A stretch of 64,000 nucleotides of DNA from Prorocentrum cordatum (lineage: Eukaryota > Sar > Dinophyceae > Prorocentrales > Prorocentraceae): positions 1-64,000 of the forward strand of contig CAUYUJ010017795.1 of assembly GCA_963575745.1 (NCBI GenBank). Reading direction: 5' to 3'. Shown piece by piece: positions 22,286 through 33,039 of the stretch; the first letter of the stretch is position 1, and the number at the start of each line of letters is the position of its first letter. The position numbers and the translations under genes are program-made. A model generated the notes under the pieces. The model made no database searches, was not told the origin of the DNA, and was given only the letters and a program-made list of their open reading frames with translations.

Positions 22286-22319
22286 CGAAGGTTCAAGGTT
22301 CGAGGTCTCTGGGCGTTTG

Positions 22320-22450
22320 CGTCGGTTCTCGTGGGCTTTCCAGCCTCGGGATGCCTTCCAGCGGCTGCGCCTCGCTGACGGCGTTTCAGGGTGTTGACCA
22401 GATCCTCCCGAACGGCCGCCAGAGAGCCGAGTTGTGACCCGAAGACGATT
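22320..22450 (+). repeat. Dispersed repeat family D
   Basis: Has TTCCAGCGGCTGCGCCTCGC and CGGCCGCCAGAGAGCCGAGT, shared with 47605-47735 and 49855-49978. Only 50328-50402 is reversed. Confidence 0.6.
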
Positions 22451-22600
22451 AGGGGATGGGATGTCTCGACTCCTATCGCCAATTCATCGCCAATGGGGGC
22501 CCAATCGCCCCGCCCCTCCAAGGAGGGTCTGGATTCGCTATCTGGGTCTATCGCCGATCAATCGGCGATGCATCGCCCATCCATGCTCGATTCCCCCCCC
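22440..22600 (+). repeat. Dispersed repeat family H, diverged copy
   Basis: Shares CGGATTCGCTAT-like text and the CGCCGATCAATCGGCGATGC block with 52385-52560, and ends in a run of C like the phosphatase intron 4 copy. Confidence 0.45.
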
Positions 22601-22634
22601 CACCCTTAGCCGCCCCCCCCCTCATCGTTACCCA

Positions 22635-23040
22635 GCATACGTGTGTAAGAGTGACGACCATTCGCCGGAGTGACCTTTTGGTGCGGGCCCACGGTCCCCC
22701 CAGCACTGGCTGGCGTGCTCGGATTTGCCCCCCCCCCCCCCCCCCCCGTCTCCCCAGTTCGAGGCCTCCCAGGTCATAGCCGATGCATCGTCGATGCGGC
22801 TCGATGTGGAGCCCGATTTTCTCCACGCCGATGCGGCTCGATGTGGAGCCCGATTTTCTCCACGCCGACGTCACCGATGTATCGCCGACGTTGCCGATGC
22901 ATCACCGATTTATCGGCGATGCATCAAGGATGTGGCGCGATCCTCCGACCCCATCCCCCATCTACTCGGACCCCACTCGTGAGGCCTTTACCAATGCCGC
23001 GCACGAAAGGTCACTCTTGCCCATGGCCACTCTTGAGTGC
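22635..23040. mobile_element. Palindromic element, family F, copy 2, split by a family A insertion
   Basis: The left end GGAGTGACCTTTTGGTGCG and right end GCGCACGAAAGGTCACTCTT are inverted repeats. A family A element fills the middle, together with a run of C at about 22730. Confidence 0.6.
22761..22987. mobile_element. Palindromic element, family A, copy 2, nested in a family F element
   Basis: Starts GAGGCCTCCCAGG and ends GAGGCCT. A 41-bp internal segment (GGCTCGATGTGGAGCCCGAT, then TTTCTCCACGCCGATGC) is duplicated. It sits between the inverted ends of a separate element at 22635-23040, so it jumped in later. Confidence 0.78.
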
Positions 23041-23048
23041 AGCCGACC

Positions 23049-23268
23049 ATGGGGACCCAGGGGGGAGGTGGTCCAGGGGAGCGAAGAATGACATAAACAG
23101 AAAAACTCGGAGGTCCGCGCGGATTTCTCGGATCGGCGCTGGATTCCCTCCCTGGCGCGCGGAGCGGCGGCAGCGCGGATTCGAGAAATCCGCGCGGACC
23201 TCCGAGTTTCTGTGCTTATGCAATTTTTCGTCCCCTTACGTGGGGACCCAGGGAGGTAGGGGTGGTCT
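23049..23268. mobile_element. Palindromic element with long direct-repeat flanks (family G)
   Basis: The arms 23074-23130 and 23181-23240 pair over nearly 60 bases, with a perfect core GGAGGTCCGCGCGGATTTCT. Outside, near-copies of GGGGACCCAGGG and an AGGT-containing tail stand on both sides (23050-23073 and 23241-23267), like an unusually long target duplication. The loop is about 50 bases. Confidence 0.75.
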
Positions 23269-23397
23269 GTGCCAGGGGTGGCCTCGGAGGGTTGTCCAGT
23301 TCCTTTGTCTGCCCTCTGCTGCCCTTGTGGGTTCTCTGGCCTCTGGCCCGCGGGCTGCGGAGGCCTTCGGCGGCCGCCCAGAGTCCTGCATATTCAC

Positions 23398-23714
23398 CTC
23401 CTCCTCCTCCTCCTCCTCCTCCGCCTCCTCCTCCTCCTTCCTGCTCCTCCTGCTCCTCCTCCTCCTCCTCCTCCTCTTCCTCCTCCTCCTCTTGTTTCCC
23501 TCCCTCCCTCCCTCCCTCCCTCCCTCCTCCTTCCTCCCTCCCCCTCCCTCCCTCCCTCCTCTCCCTCCCCATCCTCTCCTCCTCCTCCTCCTCCTCCTCT
23601 CCTCCTGCTCCTCCTCCTCCTCCTCCTCCTCCTCCTCCTCCTCCTCCTCCTCCTGCTCCTGCTCCTCCTCCTCCTCCTCCTCCTCCTCCTCCTCCTCCTC
23701 CTCCTCCTCCTCCG
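23398..23714 (+). repeat. (TCC)n array, upstream of transporter N-terminal exon
   Basis: TCC with CCCT-rich interruption at 23500-23575. It ends about 105 bases before the proposed exon. Confidence 0.95.
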
Positions 23715-23822
23715 CGGGGCGGCAGGGCGGGCAGCGCTGACCAGCCACGCACGGGATCCAGGTGGGTCCTTCAGACCCTGGAGGGCCCTATAAGGCTTCG
23801 GGGCCCACGATGATCTTGACAG

Positions 23823-23974
23823 GTGGGTCCTGGGCCCCCTCCTGGGCTGCCCCTGGGCTCCGCTGCGCCGAGGCCGTCGCCGCCGGCACGCTCTGCAACT
23901 GCGCGCACTTCTACACGGTCTGCTCGCTGCTCAGCTACGCGGGCATCATGAGCGCGGAGCTGGGCTGGGCGCAG
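23823..23974 (+). CDS. Major-facilitator transporter, N-terminal exon (TM1 region)
   Basis: The exon ends LSYAGIMSAELGWAQ after a hydrophobic stretch (GTLCNCAHFYTVCSLLSYAG) that would be the first membrane helix. Joining it in phase 0 to 36990 gives GWAQ-DRDHAGSIAGFLQSAN, the usual helix 1 to helix 2 layout of major-facilitator proteins. The donor would be GA (GATCTC) and the acceptor CCGAG, with a shared AGGA at the junction, as in phosphatase intron 2. The acceptor at 23821-23822 is a guess, and an earlier exon with the start codon was not found. The intron to the next exon would be 13,015 bp and contains the dead LINE. The link between this exon and the rest is inference from phase and family layout. 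Confidence 0.5.
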
Positions 23975-24084
23975 GATCTCGGGGCGCGGGGGCGCCAGCC
24001 GGGAGGCGGGGCCGAGGCGAGGCCTGAGGCGCCCGAGCCCGACCCCCGCTCAGCTTTGCGGGCCACGCGGGGGGAAGGGGGAGG

Positions 24085-24300
24085 AGGAGGAGCACGAAAG
24101 GAGGAGAAGGAGGAGGAGAAGGAGGAGGAGGAGGAGGAGGAGGAGAAGGAGGAGGAGGAGGAGGAGGACGAGGAGGACGAGGAGAGGACGAGGATCGAGG
24201 AGGGAGGAGGAGGAGAGGAGGACGAGGATGAGGAGGAGGAGGAGGAGGAGGAGAGGAGGAGGAGGAGGAGGAGGAGGAGGAGGAGGAGGATCGAGAAGGA
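24085..24300 (+). repeat. (GGA)n array
   Basis: Purine-rich, paired in sense with the (TCC)n array at 24468-24655. The two could fold into a large hairpin. Confidence 0.95.
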
Positions 24301-24467
24301 CCGTGAGGATCGAGGAGAAGGGGGGCAGAAGGTGCCCCTCCCAGGGGACAGCCCCAGGGCGCACCGGGCGGGAGATGGGAACTTGCGCCTCGGGGGGCGA
24401 GGAGCGCAGGTGCGAAGCAGCGTGCACGATTCGCGCACACGCTGGGCCCCAGGGCCCCTTTGTTCTG

Positions 24468-24655
24468 GGCCTCCTCCTCCTCCTCCTCTCCTCCTCCTCC
24501 TCCTCCTCCTCCCTCGCTCCGCCCCCCGCCCTCCGCCCTCCTCCTCCTCCTCTCTCTCCGCCCTCCTCCTCCTCCTCCTCCTCCTCTCTCCTCCTCCTCC
24601 TCTTCCTCCTCCTCCTCCTCCTCCTCCTCCTCCTCCTCCTCCTCCATCCTCCTCT
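24468..24655 (+). repeat. (TCC)n array
   Basis: Complement of the GGA array 170 bases upstream. Confidence 0.95.
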
Positions 24656-24959
24656 TTTAAGAGGTGCGGCCGCTACAGCGAAAGCAACCTCAAAGGACTC
24701 AAAGGTGAATGCAAGGAGCGCTTCCAAAGCAGGTTCTCCCAAGGTGCGTGGTCCCTCCTGGCAAGCGGCCGTCATCCCAAGAGCAGCATGAAGGCCCGTC
24801 CCCGACTTTCCCTGCCAATCCCTGCAGCCCAGCTCCTCAAGGAAGGAGGGGCGACGTAGGGAAGACAGCCAGCGTAAGAGGAGAGCGGATGTAACCTCCA
24901 GGTTTCGGTTAGGGTCGGGTCGGCCCAACCCTAGCCTCCCTCATTAGCATGCGATGGTC

Positions 24960-25062
24960 CTCCATCCTCCTCTTCCTCCTCCTCCTCCTCCTCCTGTTTC
25001 TCGTCCTCCTCCTCCTCCTCCTCCTCCTCCTCCTCCTCTCTCCTCCTCCTCCTCCTCCTCCT
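24960..25062 (+). repeat. (TCC)n array abutting the spliced-leader relic
   Basis: TCC units run into CTCCGTAGCC, the start of the leader, so the array may have grown from its pyrimidine-rich edge. Confidence 0.93.
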
Positions 25063-25110
25063 CCGTAGCCATTTTGGCTCAAGTCCGTAGCGTTGGCTCG
25101 GGCTTGGCAG
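25063..25110 (+). other. Spliced-leader relics in genomic DNA (tandem, one intact)
   Basis: Positions 25063-25083 match the 21-nt dinoflagellate spliced leader exactly (CCGTAGCC, ATTTTGG, CTCAAG). It is followed at once by a decayed second copy, CCGTAGCGTTGGCTCGGG. It is not followed by GT as an SL RNA gene would be. Known biology: mRNAs carry this leader by trans-splicing, so a genomic copy ahead of a coding region marks reverse transcription and reinsertion of an mRNA. Two copies imply two rounds. A TCC array abuts the 5' side. Confidence 0.9.
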
Positions 25111-25215
25111 ACTGGCGGGGGGGAGTTCGCGGCCCCCAATCGCGCGCGTTCGCCTGCTCAGGCGACACACCTTGCTAAAGTACCCTCCACCACAGCCCTC
25201 TTTGTCTCTTCGTCC

Positions 25216-26384
25216 ATGGCAAGTCATGGTTCTTTCTCTCGCTCGCCAGTTAAATCGGGAGCAGGGAAACATAGACAAACTTGGGCGGGGCCTTGGTATT
25301 GTAAGTGGTGCTCTCATCCCCGCTCAGGCGACAAGTGGTGGAACCGTTGCGACCTCACCTCGTGCGCCCTCTGCTCCGTCAACAAGGGGGCCAGTTCTGG
25401 AAGCGGCAAGCCAGTGTCCACCAGCCCGGGTGTGCGGGCGCCCAGGCTTGAGCAACCCCGTGTCAAGCAGCAGCACCGCGACAAACTCCACGAGAAAGAC
25501 TTGGAGATCGCCCGCCTGCGGGGGCATCTGCAGGCAAGTGGCAACGCCTCGGCGGCAGCAGGCGACGCCAGCGATGCTGAGGATCCCGATCAGAAGCGCC
25601 TCATGGAGATCGCGAGCGCCCTCAAGGTCTTGGGCGACAGCCCCAAGGAGGCCTCCCTCCGTGTCGCTAGAGAGACGCTCATCTCGGAGAGGGACGCCAT
25701 CAAGGATAATATCGTGCGTGGCAAGCCGTTCGCTGGCCAGCTCCATCACTACACGGCGCGCATCGAGTCACTCGAGAAGCAGCGCCCTCATCAGCAGAAG
25801 GAGCTCGCCAGTTTCCAGCAGCAACGTGAGCGGCTGGATGCGGCCATTGCCGACACGGAGAAGGTCCTCGCGGGCCTCGATGCGGACATCCAGGAGCTGG
25901 AGGCCCAGCGGTGGCAGGTCTCCGCCAAGGCGCCCACCGCGGTCCCAGGGCAGTTCAGCTTGCAGGCGATGGTGCCTGCGCTCGACCTTTCAGTGGAGGC
26001 GCCCGGGGACATGCTCAAAGGACTCGACTCGGGGCGGATGCCTCTCTGTCTGGCAGTGTCACCTCACGCTTCGCTTCATTGCGCGAGCTGGCCAACAAGA
26101 ACCAGCAACAGCGCGATGAAGCTCGAGACGGCGGGACGCAGCCGCCTGCGGAGGCCAGGGGCAGTGCCGCTGGCCCCAGCGTGCCCACGCCCGAGCGGCA
26201 GGCGGAGGCCCAGGCGCGCGCAGTCCCCAGGGACACCGACGGCTTTGAAGAGTTGCGCTCCTTCTTGCAGGCAGCTACAGGAGGCGACCCTCCTGAGGAT
26301 GACTCCCAACTGCGAGAAGCAGTCAAGCGGACCGGTGAGGCGGCGCAGTGCTGGGCATCCAAGCGAAGGAAGCCCAATGCGTGA
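25216..26384 (+). pseudogene. LINE ORF1-like protein: zinc finger plus coiled coil, frameshifted
   Basis: From the ATG at 25216 the product begins MASHGSFSRSPVKSGAGKHR. Residues 27-53 form a finger-like module, WYCKWC then CDLTSCALC. From about residue 90 to 240 it is a charged heptad-like coiled coil (RDKLHEKDLEIARLRGHLQ; KELASFQQQRERLDAAIADT). Around 26025-26045 the frame changes. The continuation runs ASLSGSVTSRFASLRELANK to QCWASKRRKPNA and a stop at 26382-26384. LINE ORF1 proteins bind the element RNA, and the same role is inferred here. An upstream open stretch to 25093 covers the spliced-leader relic and is not taken as coding. Confidence 0.7.
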
Positions 26385-26934
26385 CCTGTTCGTGATGCTC
26401 CTGACTATATTAACTACCGCTGGGCTCCTGATTGGAAGTTCGAGCTCCTGGTGGTCGTTGTGGTGCTTCCTGAGTCAGGTGCAAGCTCGGATGCTGGCCT
26501 TTTTGCTAGGCAGCCTTGCGCATGCTGGCTATAATGACGCCCCCCCCCCCCCCCCTGAGAGGGCCGCGCCCGGCCAGGCGACCGGGGCCAGAGCCGCTGC
26601 GACCTACTCGAAGGCACCCGTAGCATGGGTGCGGCCAGGCAAGAGGACACCACAGTGTGCATGGCTTCTATATGTACACGTCTCTCGGATTGCAGTGCAC
26701 CTGCATGGCAGAGCGGGGGGGCGAGCTCTGTTGACGGGTTCGCTTGGTGCCCTGGCGCATGCAGACCTGAATGATGATCCTGCCCCCAGGGCCACGCCTC
26801 GCGAATCTCCGGATGCCAGAGCCCCTGTTCGCCCATCCTCCCGATTCTACATTTTGTTAAGATTGCGGATTCTATTACTTTTGGCGAATCGGTCTCTATA
26901 TTGTGGAGCTGCGCCTGTCTCGCTGACCACGGTC

Positions 26935-29900
26935 AGCGCGTCGTCCTATGGTGCCGTCGGCGACGTCTTGAGCATGCCCGAAGGTGCGGGCTCTGTGGTG
27001 CTGTTTCAAGAGCACCATGCGGATGCTGAGCGGCTACCTGACGTTGCACATGCTGGCGCTCGTTCGGGCTTCACAGGAGTCTGGGCGGCAGCGCCCAGCA
27101 CGGGGCGGGGAGGTGCCTACGGAGGGCTTCAGTTATCACTCTATCACATATTCGCGTCAGCCTTGGGCCAGACTTATCGGAGCTTGAGGTGGTCCAAAGC
27201 AGGGCGCTGGCCTCGCATGTGCACTGTGGCCCCTCAGGTGGTCTAGTCGTTCCCCATTGATTCCGAGGGCCTCAGCGAAGGCAGCCTTTCTGTGATGCGA
27301 CGTCTAGCGGATTACATCACAGGCCTCAATGCGCAGCAGATGCCGCGGCTCATAGGGGGAGACTGGAACATGGATCCAGACACCGCCCTGCATTGGCTCA
27401 ACTCCCTGCGTGGCGTAGGAGCCCGCGCAGATGCACCGACATGTCATGTCGCCAAGCCAGGTACAGTGCGTGATCACTTGGGCATGGCAGCTCATCTGGT
27501 CACATGGCAACATGGCATACGCGTACTGGAAGGGGGCGAATACCTTTCCCCACCTTCCTGTCCAGCTTTCGCCTCGCTACACGTACCGTCGGAGATGGGC
27601 AAGGGTGCTTCGACAACCTCAGAGGCTCCCACCTATTCCGAAGCCTGGCTGCGCCCGCTTCCCCCCGCGGGAGGATTGGCGGCGGGTCCGTGGCGGCATA
27701 GCCGCTGCGCGGGCGCCGGAGGACCTTGTCGCGGCCTGGGATGCTACGGTTCGAGGTCTCGAAGGGGAGCTGCTCGACCGACAAGACATCGTCAACCACA
27801 AGGAGCGGGCCAAGCACATCACCACCACGGGGCCTCTATACTGGGAATGGCAGGAGGTCCAACCTGCGTCGAGTACCTTTCCCCACCTTCCCTTTCGCAT
27901 CACATTTTCGGTCCGCGCACCGACGCATGCTCATGTGTCTGCAGCGCCTCACGCAGGACCAGCGGGATATCTTCCCTGTCCGGCTCCTACCTAACGCTTT
28001 GGGTCAATACGGGTTGTTTGCTGTTGAGGAGGAAAAAGAGGCTGCTCTCATGGCCGAGTTGGCTTGGGATCTGCGGGGCTTCTTCGCCAGGGTCCAGAAG
28101 GCCCGGTGGGTGCGCGTGCTGCTGGACACCGAGGATCGCCACCTCCTTCAGGACCTGCATGCGGTGTTCCATTCAGTCAACTTCGAGCTGCGAGCGGAGC
28201 AGGCCATCACCAAGGCTGAGAAGGTCATCAGGGTGGTCAGCCAGGTCCAGGCGCAGGAGTGGACCGACTGGGCGACCAAGGCCTTCGTCAACGGGGCCGC
28301 GGTCGCCCATGGGCGCGCCGAGGTCCGCGACCTCCAGGGGGCTCTTTGCTACGCGATCGACGAGGGGCAGCCGCGCCACATGGCCGACGCCTGCCTTCAG
28401 CACTGGGCTAAGATTTGGCCCCTACATGGCTACGAAAGTCGCAGGCGCCACCCGGCGCCGGCAGCTAGGACGACCTGCCACGGTTCGGCGGGGAGGAGGT
28501 GCGCCAAGTCTTGCGCGCGTTCAAGGTCTCCACAGCGCTGGGAGAGGTCAGCATCCAGCCGCGTGCCCTCGAGGCGGTCTCGGACATCGGCCTCCAGGTG
28601 CTGGCGGGGCTCTTCCTCGAGTGCGAGAGCCTCTGCTTATTGCCTGATGCGCGGCTGCATGAGGTCCTTGTCAGGCTCCCGAAGGCCTCAGGGGGGCATC
28701 GCCTGATCGCGCTGATCAATGCGCTAGTGCGAATTTGGAGTCGATTACGCCGCCCATTGTTCAAGGCGCGGGGGCAGAGGCATGGCGCGACGGTCTTCTG
28801 GGGCGCGAGGGCTGGGGCGACCTCCAGCGACGCTGCGTTCCAGCACGACCTGATGGCAGAGGTGGCGAGGCTGCAAAACCAAGAATCGGTGAGTATGTTG
28901 ATTGATATGTACAAACGTTTTGAACTTATTCGTTTGGAAGTTTTGTTGCAGCATACACGGAGGCTTGATTTCCCATTGGGATTGGCGTGGCTACTACTGT
29001 CATTATATCAGCAGCCCAGGTTGATTCGGGCGTATGGCTCTGTGTCTATGTGTCATTCCTCGGCTCAAGGAATGCTTGCAGGATGCTCGTACGCATGTGC
29101 CATGATGCTCCTCCTGCTTCGTGGCGTGCCTGAGCGCCTACGACGTACTTTCCCGCTTGTCACGCCAAGGGCCCTAATGGATGACGTCAGCCTCCAATGG
29201 GCTGGACCCAGTGCGAGGCAGACCAAGCCGCTTTTCTGTGCCGTTCGATGGTTTGTCCAAGAGGTGGAGCCGCTGGGTTTGATCATACAGACGGACAAGA
29301 GTGGCTGCGTGACGGGCACGCGTGTCTCTAGGAGGTACATTGGGCGATTCGCCAAATCCGTTGGGATCTCTTGTCTGGCACGCGAGCTCACGGGGTCCAA
29401 GATGCGCAGGATTCAGGAGAGGAAGCGCCTTCTCGCTATCGGAGCTCGCCAACGCCGACTACGTGCACTGCGACGTGGAGCCCCTGGCAAGACGAAGGCT
29501 CTCTGGAGGACGGGGCTAGTACCTGCGGCGGCTCACGGGGCTGGCGCCAGCGGGGTGACACCCCGTGCCCTCCAGAAGCTGCGCACCATGGCGGGGGCAC
29601 TTGTCGGCGCTCGCTCTCATTCCAGCGTCACGGCTTGGCTAGCCACTCAGCGCGATGAGTTCTTTGACACCGTGTGCGACACGACCATTGTATGGCTCAT
29701 GCGCTACTGTGCTACGGTATGGGATGGGCTGCTTTCTCTTGCTAGTCTGCAGCGTGCCTGAATGGCCCTGCCCACTATCGTCACCGACGATGGCTCCTGG
29801 ATGCATTGTGCTGGGCCGCTCTCGGCAGTTATGCTCACGCTGAAGAGAATTGGATGGTCTATGCAGGCGGCGCGTCTACTCGTGAACGACAAGGGGGGTT

Positions 29901-30890
29901 CGTGCGATTTGTTCAGATTGCCACCGCACGACGTCAAGTTGGCGCTGCGGGCATCACTGGGGCGATGGCAAATGGCAATGGTCCTCAGTCACATGCCAGA
30001 GGCTGCAGGTCTACATGTGCGACCCTGGCGACGAGCTCTACGGCTGGGCATACTGAGCCAGAAAAACTATCATCGTGAGGGCTGTGCCCGCTGCCTCTTT
30101 GGCTCCGCCTTCTGGCCCCTGAGCGCAAGCATCAAGCAGGCTTGCAGGCTACAAATGTGTGAGAGAGCTGTGTACCTCTGGAGCCGTTGGGAGTCTTGGG
30201 CACCAGCTGTGCGACTGTGAGGCCCTGCAAGTGACCCTTGTGGAGCTCGACTTAGACCCTCTGCCGCCGGATGTCCTGGAGCACAGGGATTTTTTGCGGG
30301 GCCAGGGGGGGCAATGGTTTCGGGGGCCCCAACTGGGACGCGCCGGAGCTGGCGCACGGGATCCCTTTTCACCCCATCAAGATCAGCCCAGTGGCCCCGC
30401 CGTGCCCTGTCTCCAGTTGGGGGGCTACGCACCCTCCCTGGGGAAAGCGCGTCTACACCGACGGCTCTGGGCTAGCGAATGCGAGCCCAGAACTGACGAG
30501 GTGTGGATGGTCTGTCGTCGAGCTTTTGGATTGTGGTTTGCCCGTTAGGGCGGTTTTTGGAGAGCGGCCAGGGCGCCAGTCGGTGCCCAGGGCCGAGCGC
30601 GATGCTGGTGTTGTGGTTTACAAGGTAGCCCCCCAAGTCAGGACCATTTGCACGGATCACTTGAACTTTTTTGCAGAGGGCTTGGCTTGGAACCCAGAGC
30701 AGGCCTCAGCGAGAGGGCTGCGCTCTGACTTAAGGCGTGAGATTATTGGGCTCCGTGCGCGGCCTCTAGAGTTTGTGTAGGTCAAAGCCCATCGGGACAC
30801 AGAAGAGATCCTCGCGGCCCCGACAGAAGTGCTGCGCGATTTCCCATGAGACTGCTGGGCAGATTTTTTCGCGCGCTTGGGGGCCATGGG
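26935..30890 (+). pseudogene. LINE ORF2-like polyprotein: endonuclease, reverse transcriptase, RNase H (broken)
   Basis: The endonuclease shows VVLFQEHHADAERLPDVAHA and RLIGGDWNMDP, plus TVRDHLG, in line with exonuclease-endonuclease-phosphatase folds. A stop at 27244 breaks it. The reverse transcriptase shows VRLPKASGGHRLIALINALV, motif A DMYKRFELI, motif B QGMLAGCSYACAMM, motif C LMDDV (variant of YxDD) and a stop at 29759-29761. A changed frame carries CARCLF and GHQLCDCEALQ (zinc knuckle). The RNase H starts KRVYTDGSGLANASPELTRC, has AERDA and CTDHLNF, and ends after a stop with VKAHRD and DCWADFFARLGA, the last catalytic Asp motif. At least three frame changes occur. Clearly non-functional as it stands. 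Confidence 0.85.
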
Positions 30891-31061
30891 GCATCAGGTG
30901 GCCCAAGTAGCCGTGGATGCCGAGTCTGCCCACCTGACGGCGGTGAAACGGACCTGGAGTTCCCTCTCGCGCGCTGTTCAGATCATCGCTGCCGACGCGG
31001 CACGGGTTGACCGTGAGGGCCCCACCCTCGTGCGGCCCCGCCAAGAGACCACCTCACGGTT

Positions 31062-31658
31062 GTGATGCATCAGTTGTCTTATTTGAAGGAGCGGCAGGAG
31101 TGGCGGCGTGCACAATGCAAAGCCGTCGGTAGGACTGAGCACACTCTCGAGGGGTCACGCACGGGGGCGGGGAGATTCTGTCGACCGGCCGATGTCCAGC
31201 GGTGGCGAGCGAGGACTCTCTTCGCGAGAATGTCACGCGCGGTCCTCGATGGCGCTGCCCTCCCGAAGGCCGTCCTTGCCCCCCCCCCCCCCCTGCTCTC
31301 GACTTGGCCGTGCAGCCTCCTGCCCCTGCCCCTCCCTCCCAGCCAGGACGGCCCTGCTGACGAGCTTGAGGTCTTCAGGGAGTTAGGGCGTCAGCCGACC
31401 AGGTATGGGCAGATTGTGATCTGCGAAGCCTGTGCCAGCTATGTCATACTCCCTGACGGCCCTTGCCGTCAGCTGAAGGTAGTTTGTAATGGAGTCTCGC
31501 GTGATGCTAGCACGCGAGCCAATCATCTAATGCAGATTCGGAGGGCGAAACGCGGGCTCAATCCACGGACGGGCAAAGAGCTCTGTCCGACGCCCGCGCC
31601 CGTGGCCCCCTCCAGTGCCGTTTTTTTGTCGCAAGGGTCAGGCTCCTTCAGCTGCTGA
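31062..31658 (+). pseudogene. LINE C-terminal region with cysteine motif
   Basis: An open stretch that carries FRELGRQPTRYGQIVICEAC, then CRQLKVVCNG and RANHLMQIRRAKRGLNP. The C-x2-C and C-x6-C spacing suggests a final zinc-binding module, placed where the second LINE fragment has SRIQFCCRCGSFSSRG (about 62950-62990). The middle, with a poly-Pro patch near 31275-31300, is low complexity. Its role in the element is unknown. Confidence 0.5.
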
Positions 31659-32227
31659 GGCGCGGATTCCGCGGCGGGGAGCCCCGCCCTCTGCGCGAGG
31701 GGCACGAGGCTGCTCCCGATAGTGATGGGGGGCAGGACGTCGGGCGGTCGTCTGAGGGGGCGTCGGTCGGGCGGGATCGACGTGACAAGGCCAGGCTGCG
31801 CACCGAGCGAGCCAGCGCATCCTGTGCGCCTCTGGCCCTCCTGCGCCCTCCTTTCGGGGACTCTGGCGCAGGGGCCCCAGCTTACTCCGTCCTCCGCCTC
31901 CTTCCTCCTCGGCGCAGCGGAGCAAGCCTGTGCCCCGGCCTGTCCGTGCGCGGCTGCGCCCAGAGGATGCTTCTCGTGTCGAGGGGGCGCGGGCCGAGGG
32001 GTCCACGTCTGGCTCGGACTGAGGAGGGGTCGCTGGGCGTTCGGCGGCCTGCTGTTCTGAGCAGGCTGCCGAGCCAGCTTGGCCTCTGCGCTCGCAGTGG
32101 TCTGTTTTTTCGAACGCACGCCCTGCTATCTTTCTCCACGCAGAGTGCTGGCGCTCACTCATGCGGGCGCCGCCTGCAACGGCCGAGGCGCTAGTCTGTG
32201 ACATGCGCCTCGCTGAACTCGTAACCT

Positions 32228-33030
32228 CGTAACCTCCTCCTCGCCTCCTCCCTCCTCCCCCCTCCTCCTCCTCCTCCTCCTCCTCCTCCTCCTCCTCCTC
32301 CTCCTCCTGCTCCTCTGCTCCTCCTCCTCCTCCTCCATCCTCCTCCTCCTCCTCCTCCTCCTTCCTCCTCCCCCTCCTCGCCTCCTCCTCCTCCTCCATC
32401 ATCCATCTTCCTCCCTCATCCTCCTCCTTCTCCTCCTCGTCCTCTCCTCCTCCTCCTCCTCCTCCTCCTCCTCCTCCTCCTCCTCCTCCTCATCATCTCC
32501 TCCTCCTCTCGTCCTCCTCCTCCGTCCCTCCTCCTCCTCCTCCTCTCCTCCTCTCCTCCTCCTCCTCCTCCTCCTCCTCCTCTCCTCCTCCTCCTCCTCT
32601 CCTCCCCCTCCTCCTCCTCCTCCTCCTCCTCCTCCTCCTCCTCGTCCTCCTCCTCCTCCATCATCCATCCTCCTCCCTCATCCTCCTCCTTCTCCTCCCT
32701 CCTCCTCCCTCCTCCTCCTCCTCCTCATCATCATCATCATCATCATCACCCTCCTTCTCCTCCTCCTCCTCCTCTCCTCCTCCTCCTCCTCCTCGTCCTC
32801 CTCCTCCTCCTCCTCGTCCTCCTCCTCCTCCTCCTCCTACTCCTCCTCCTCCCCCTCCTCCTCCTCCTCCTCCTCCTCCTCCTCCTCCTCCTCCTCCTCC
32901 TCCTCCTCCTCCTCCTCCTCCTCCTCCCTTCTCCTTCCTCCTCCTGACGTTGCTTGCCAACACGTTCCCAAAAAACGTTCCTCCTCCTCCTCCTCCTCCT
33001 CCTCCTCCTCATCCTCCTCCTCCTCGCTCC
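32228..33030 (+). repeat. (TCC)n array, about 800 bp
   Basis: One of the two largest TCC blocks in the window, with CAT interruptions (32725-32750) and a 40-bp non-repeat insert at 32944-32985. Confidence 0.97.
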
Positions 33031-33039
33031 AGGCGCCCG

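Larger units (their letters stand above)
25063..31660 (+). mobile_element. Degenerate non-LTR retrotransposon (LINE), near full length
   Basis: One + strand unit holds, in order, an ORF1 with zinc finger and coiled coil (25216-26384), an endonuclease part (about 26935-27540), a linker, a reverse transcriptase (about 28500-29761), a C/H zinc-knuckle region, an RNase H domain (about 30440-30890) and a C-terminal cysteine module (to 31658). Several frameshifts and in-frame stops (27244, 30778, about 30848) make it inactive. It lies within the proposed 13-kb first intron of the transporter. The spliced-leader relic at its 5' edge suggests that the inserted RNA was trans-spliced. The exact ends and target-site duplications were not found. 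Confidence 0.85.

Noticed and set aside
25063-25083. A spliced-leader RNA gene
   Set aside because: The exact leader is not followed by a GT donor or an Sm-like site but by a second decayed leader and then coding text, so it is a retroposition relic.
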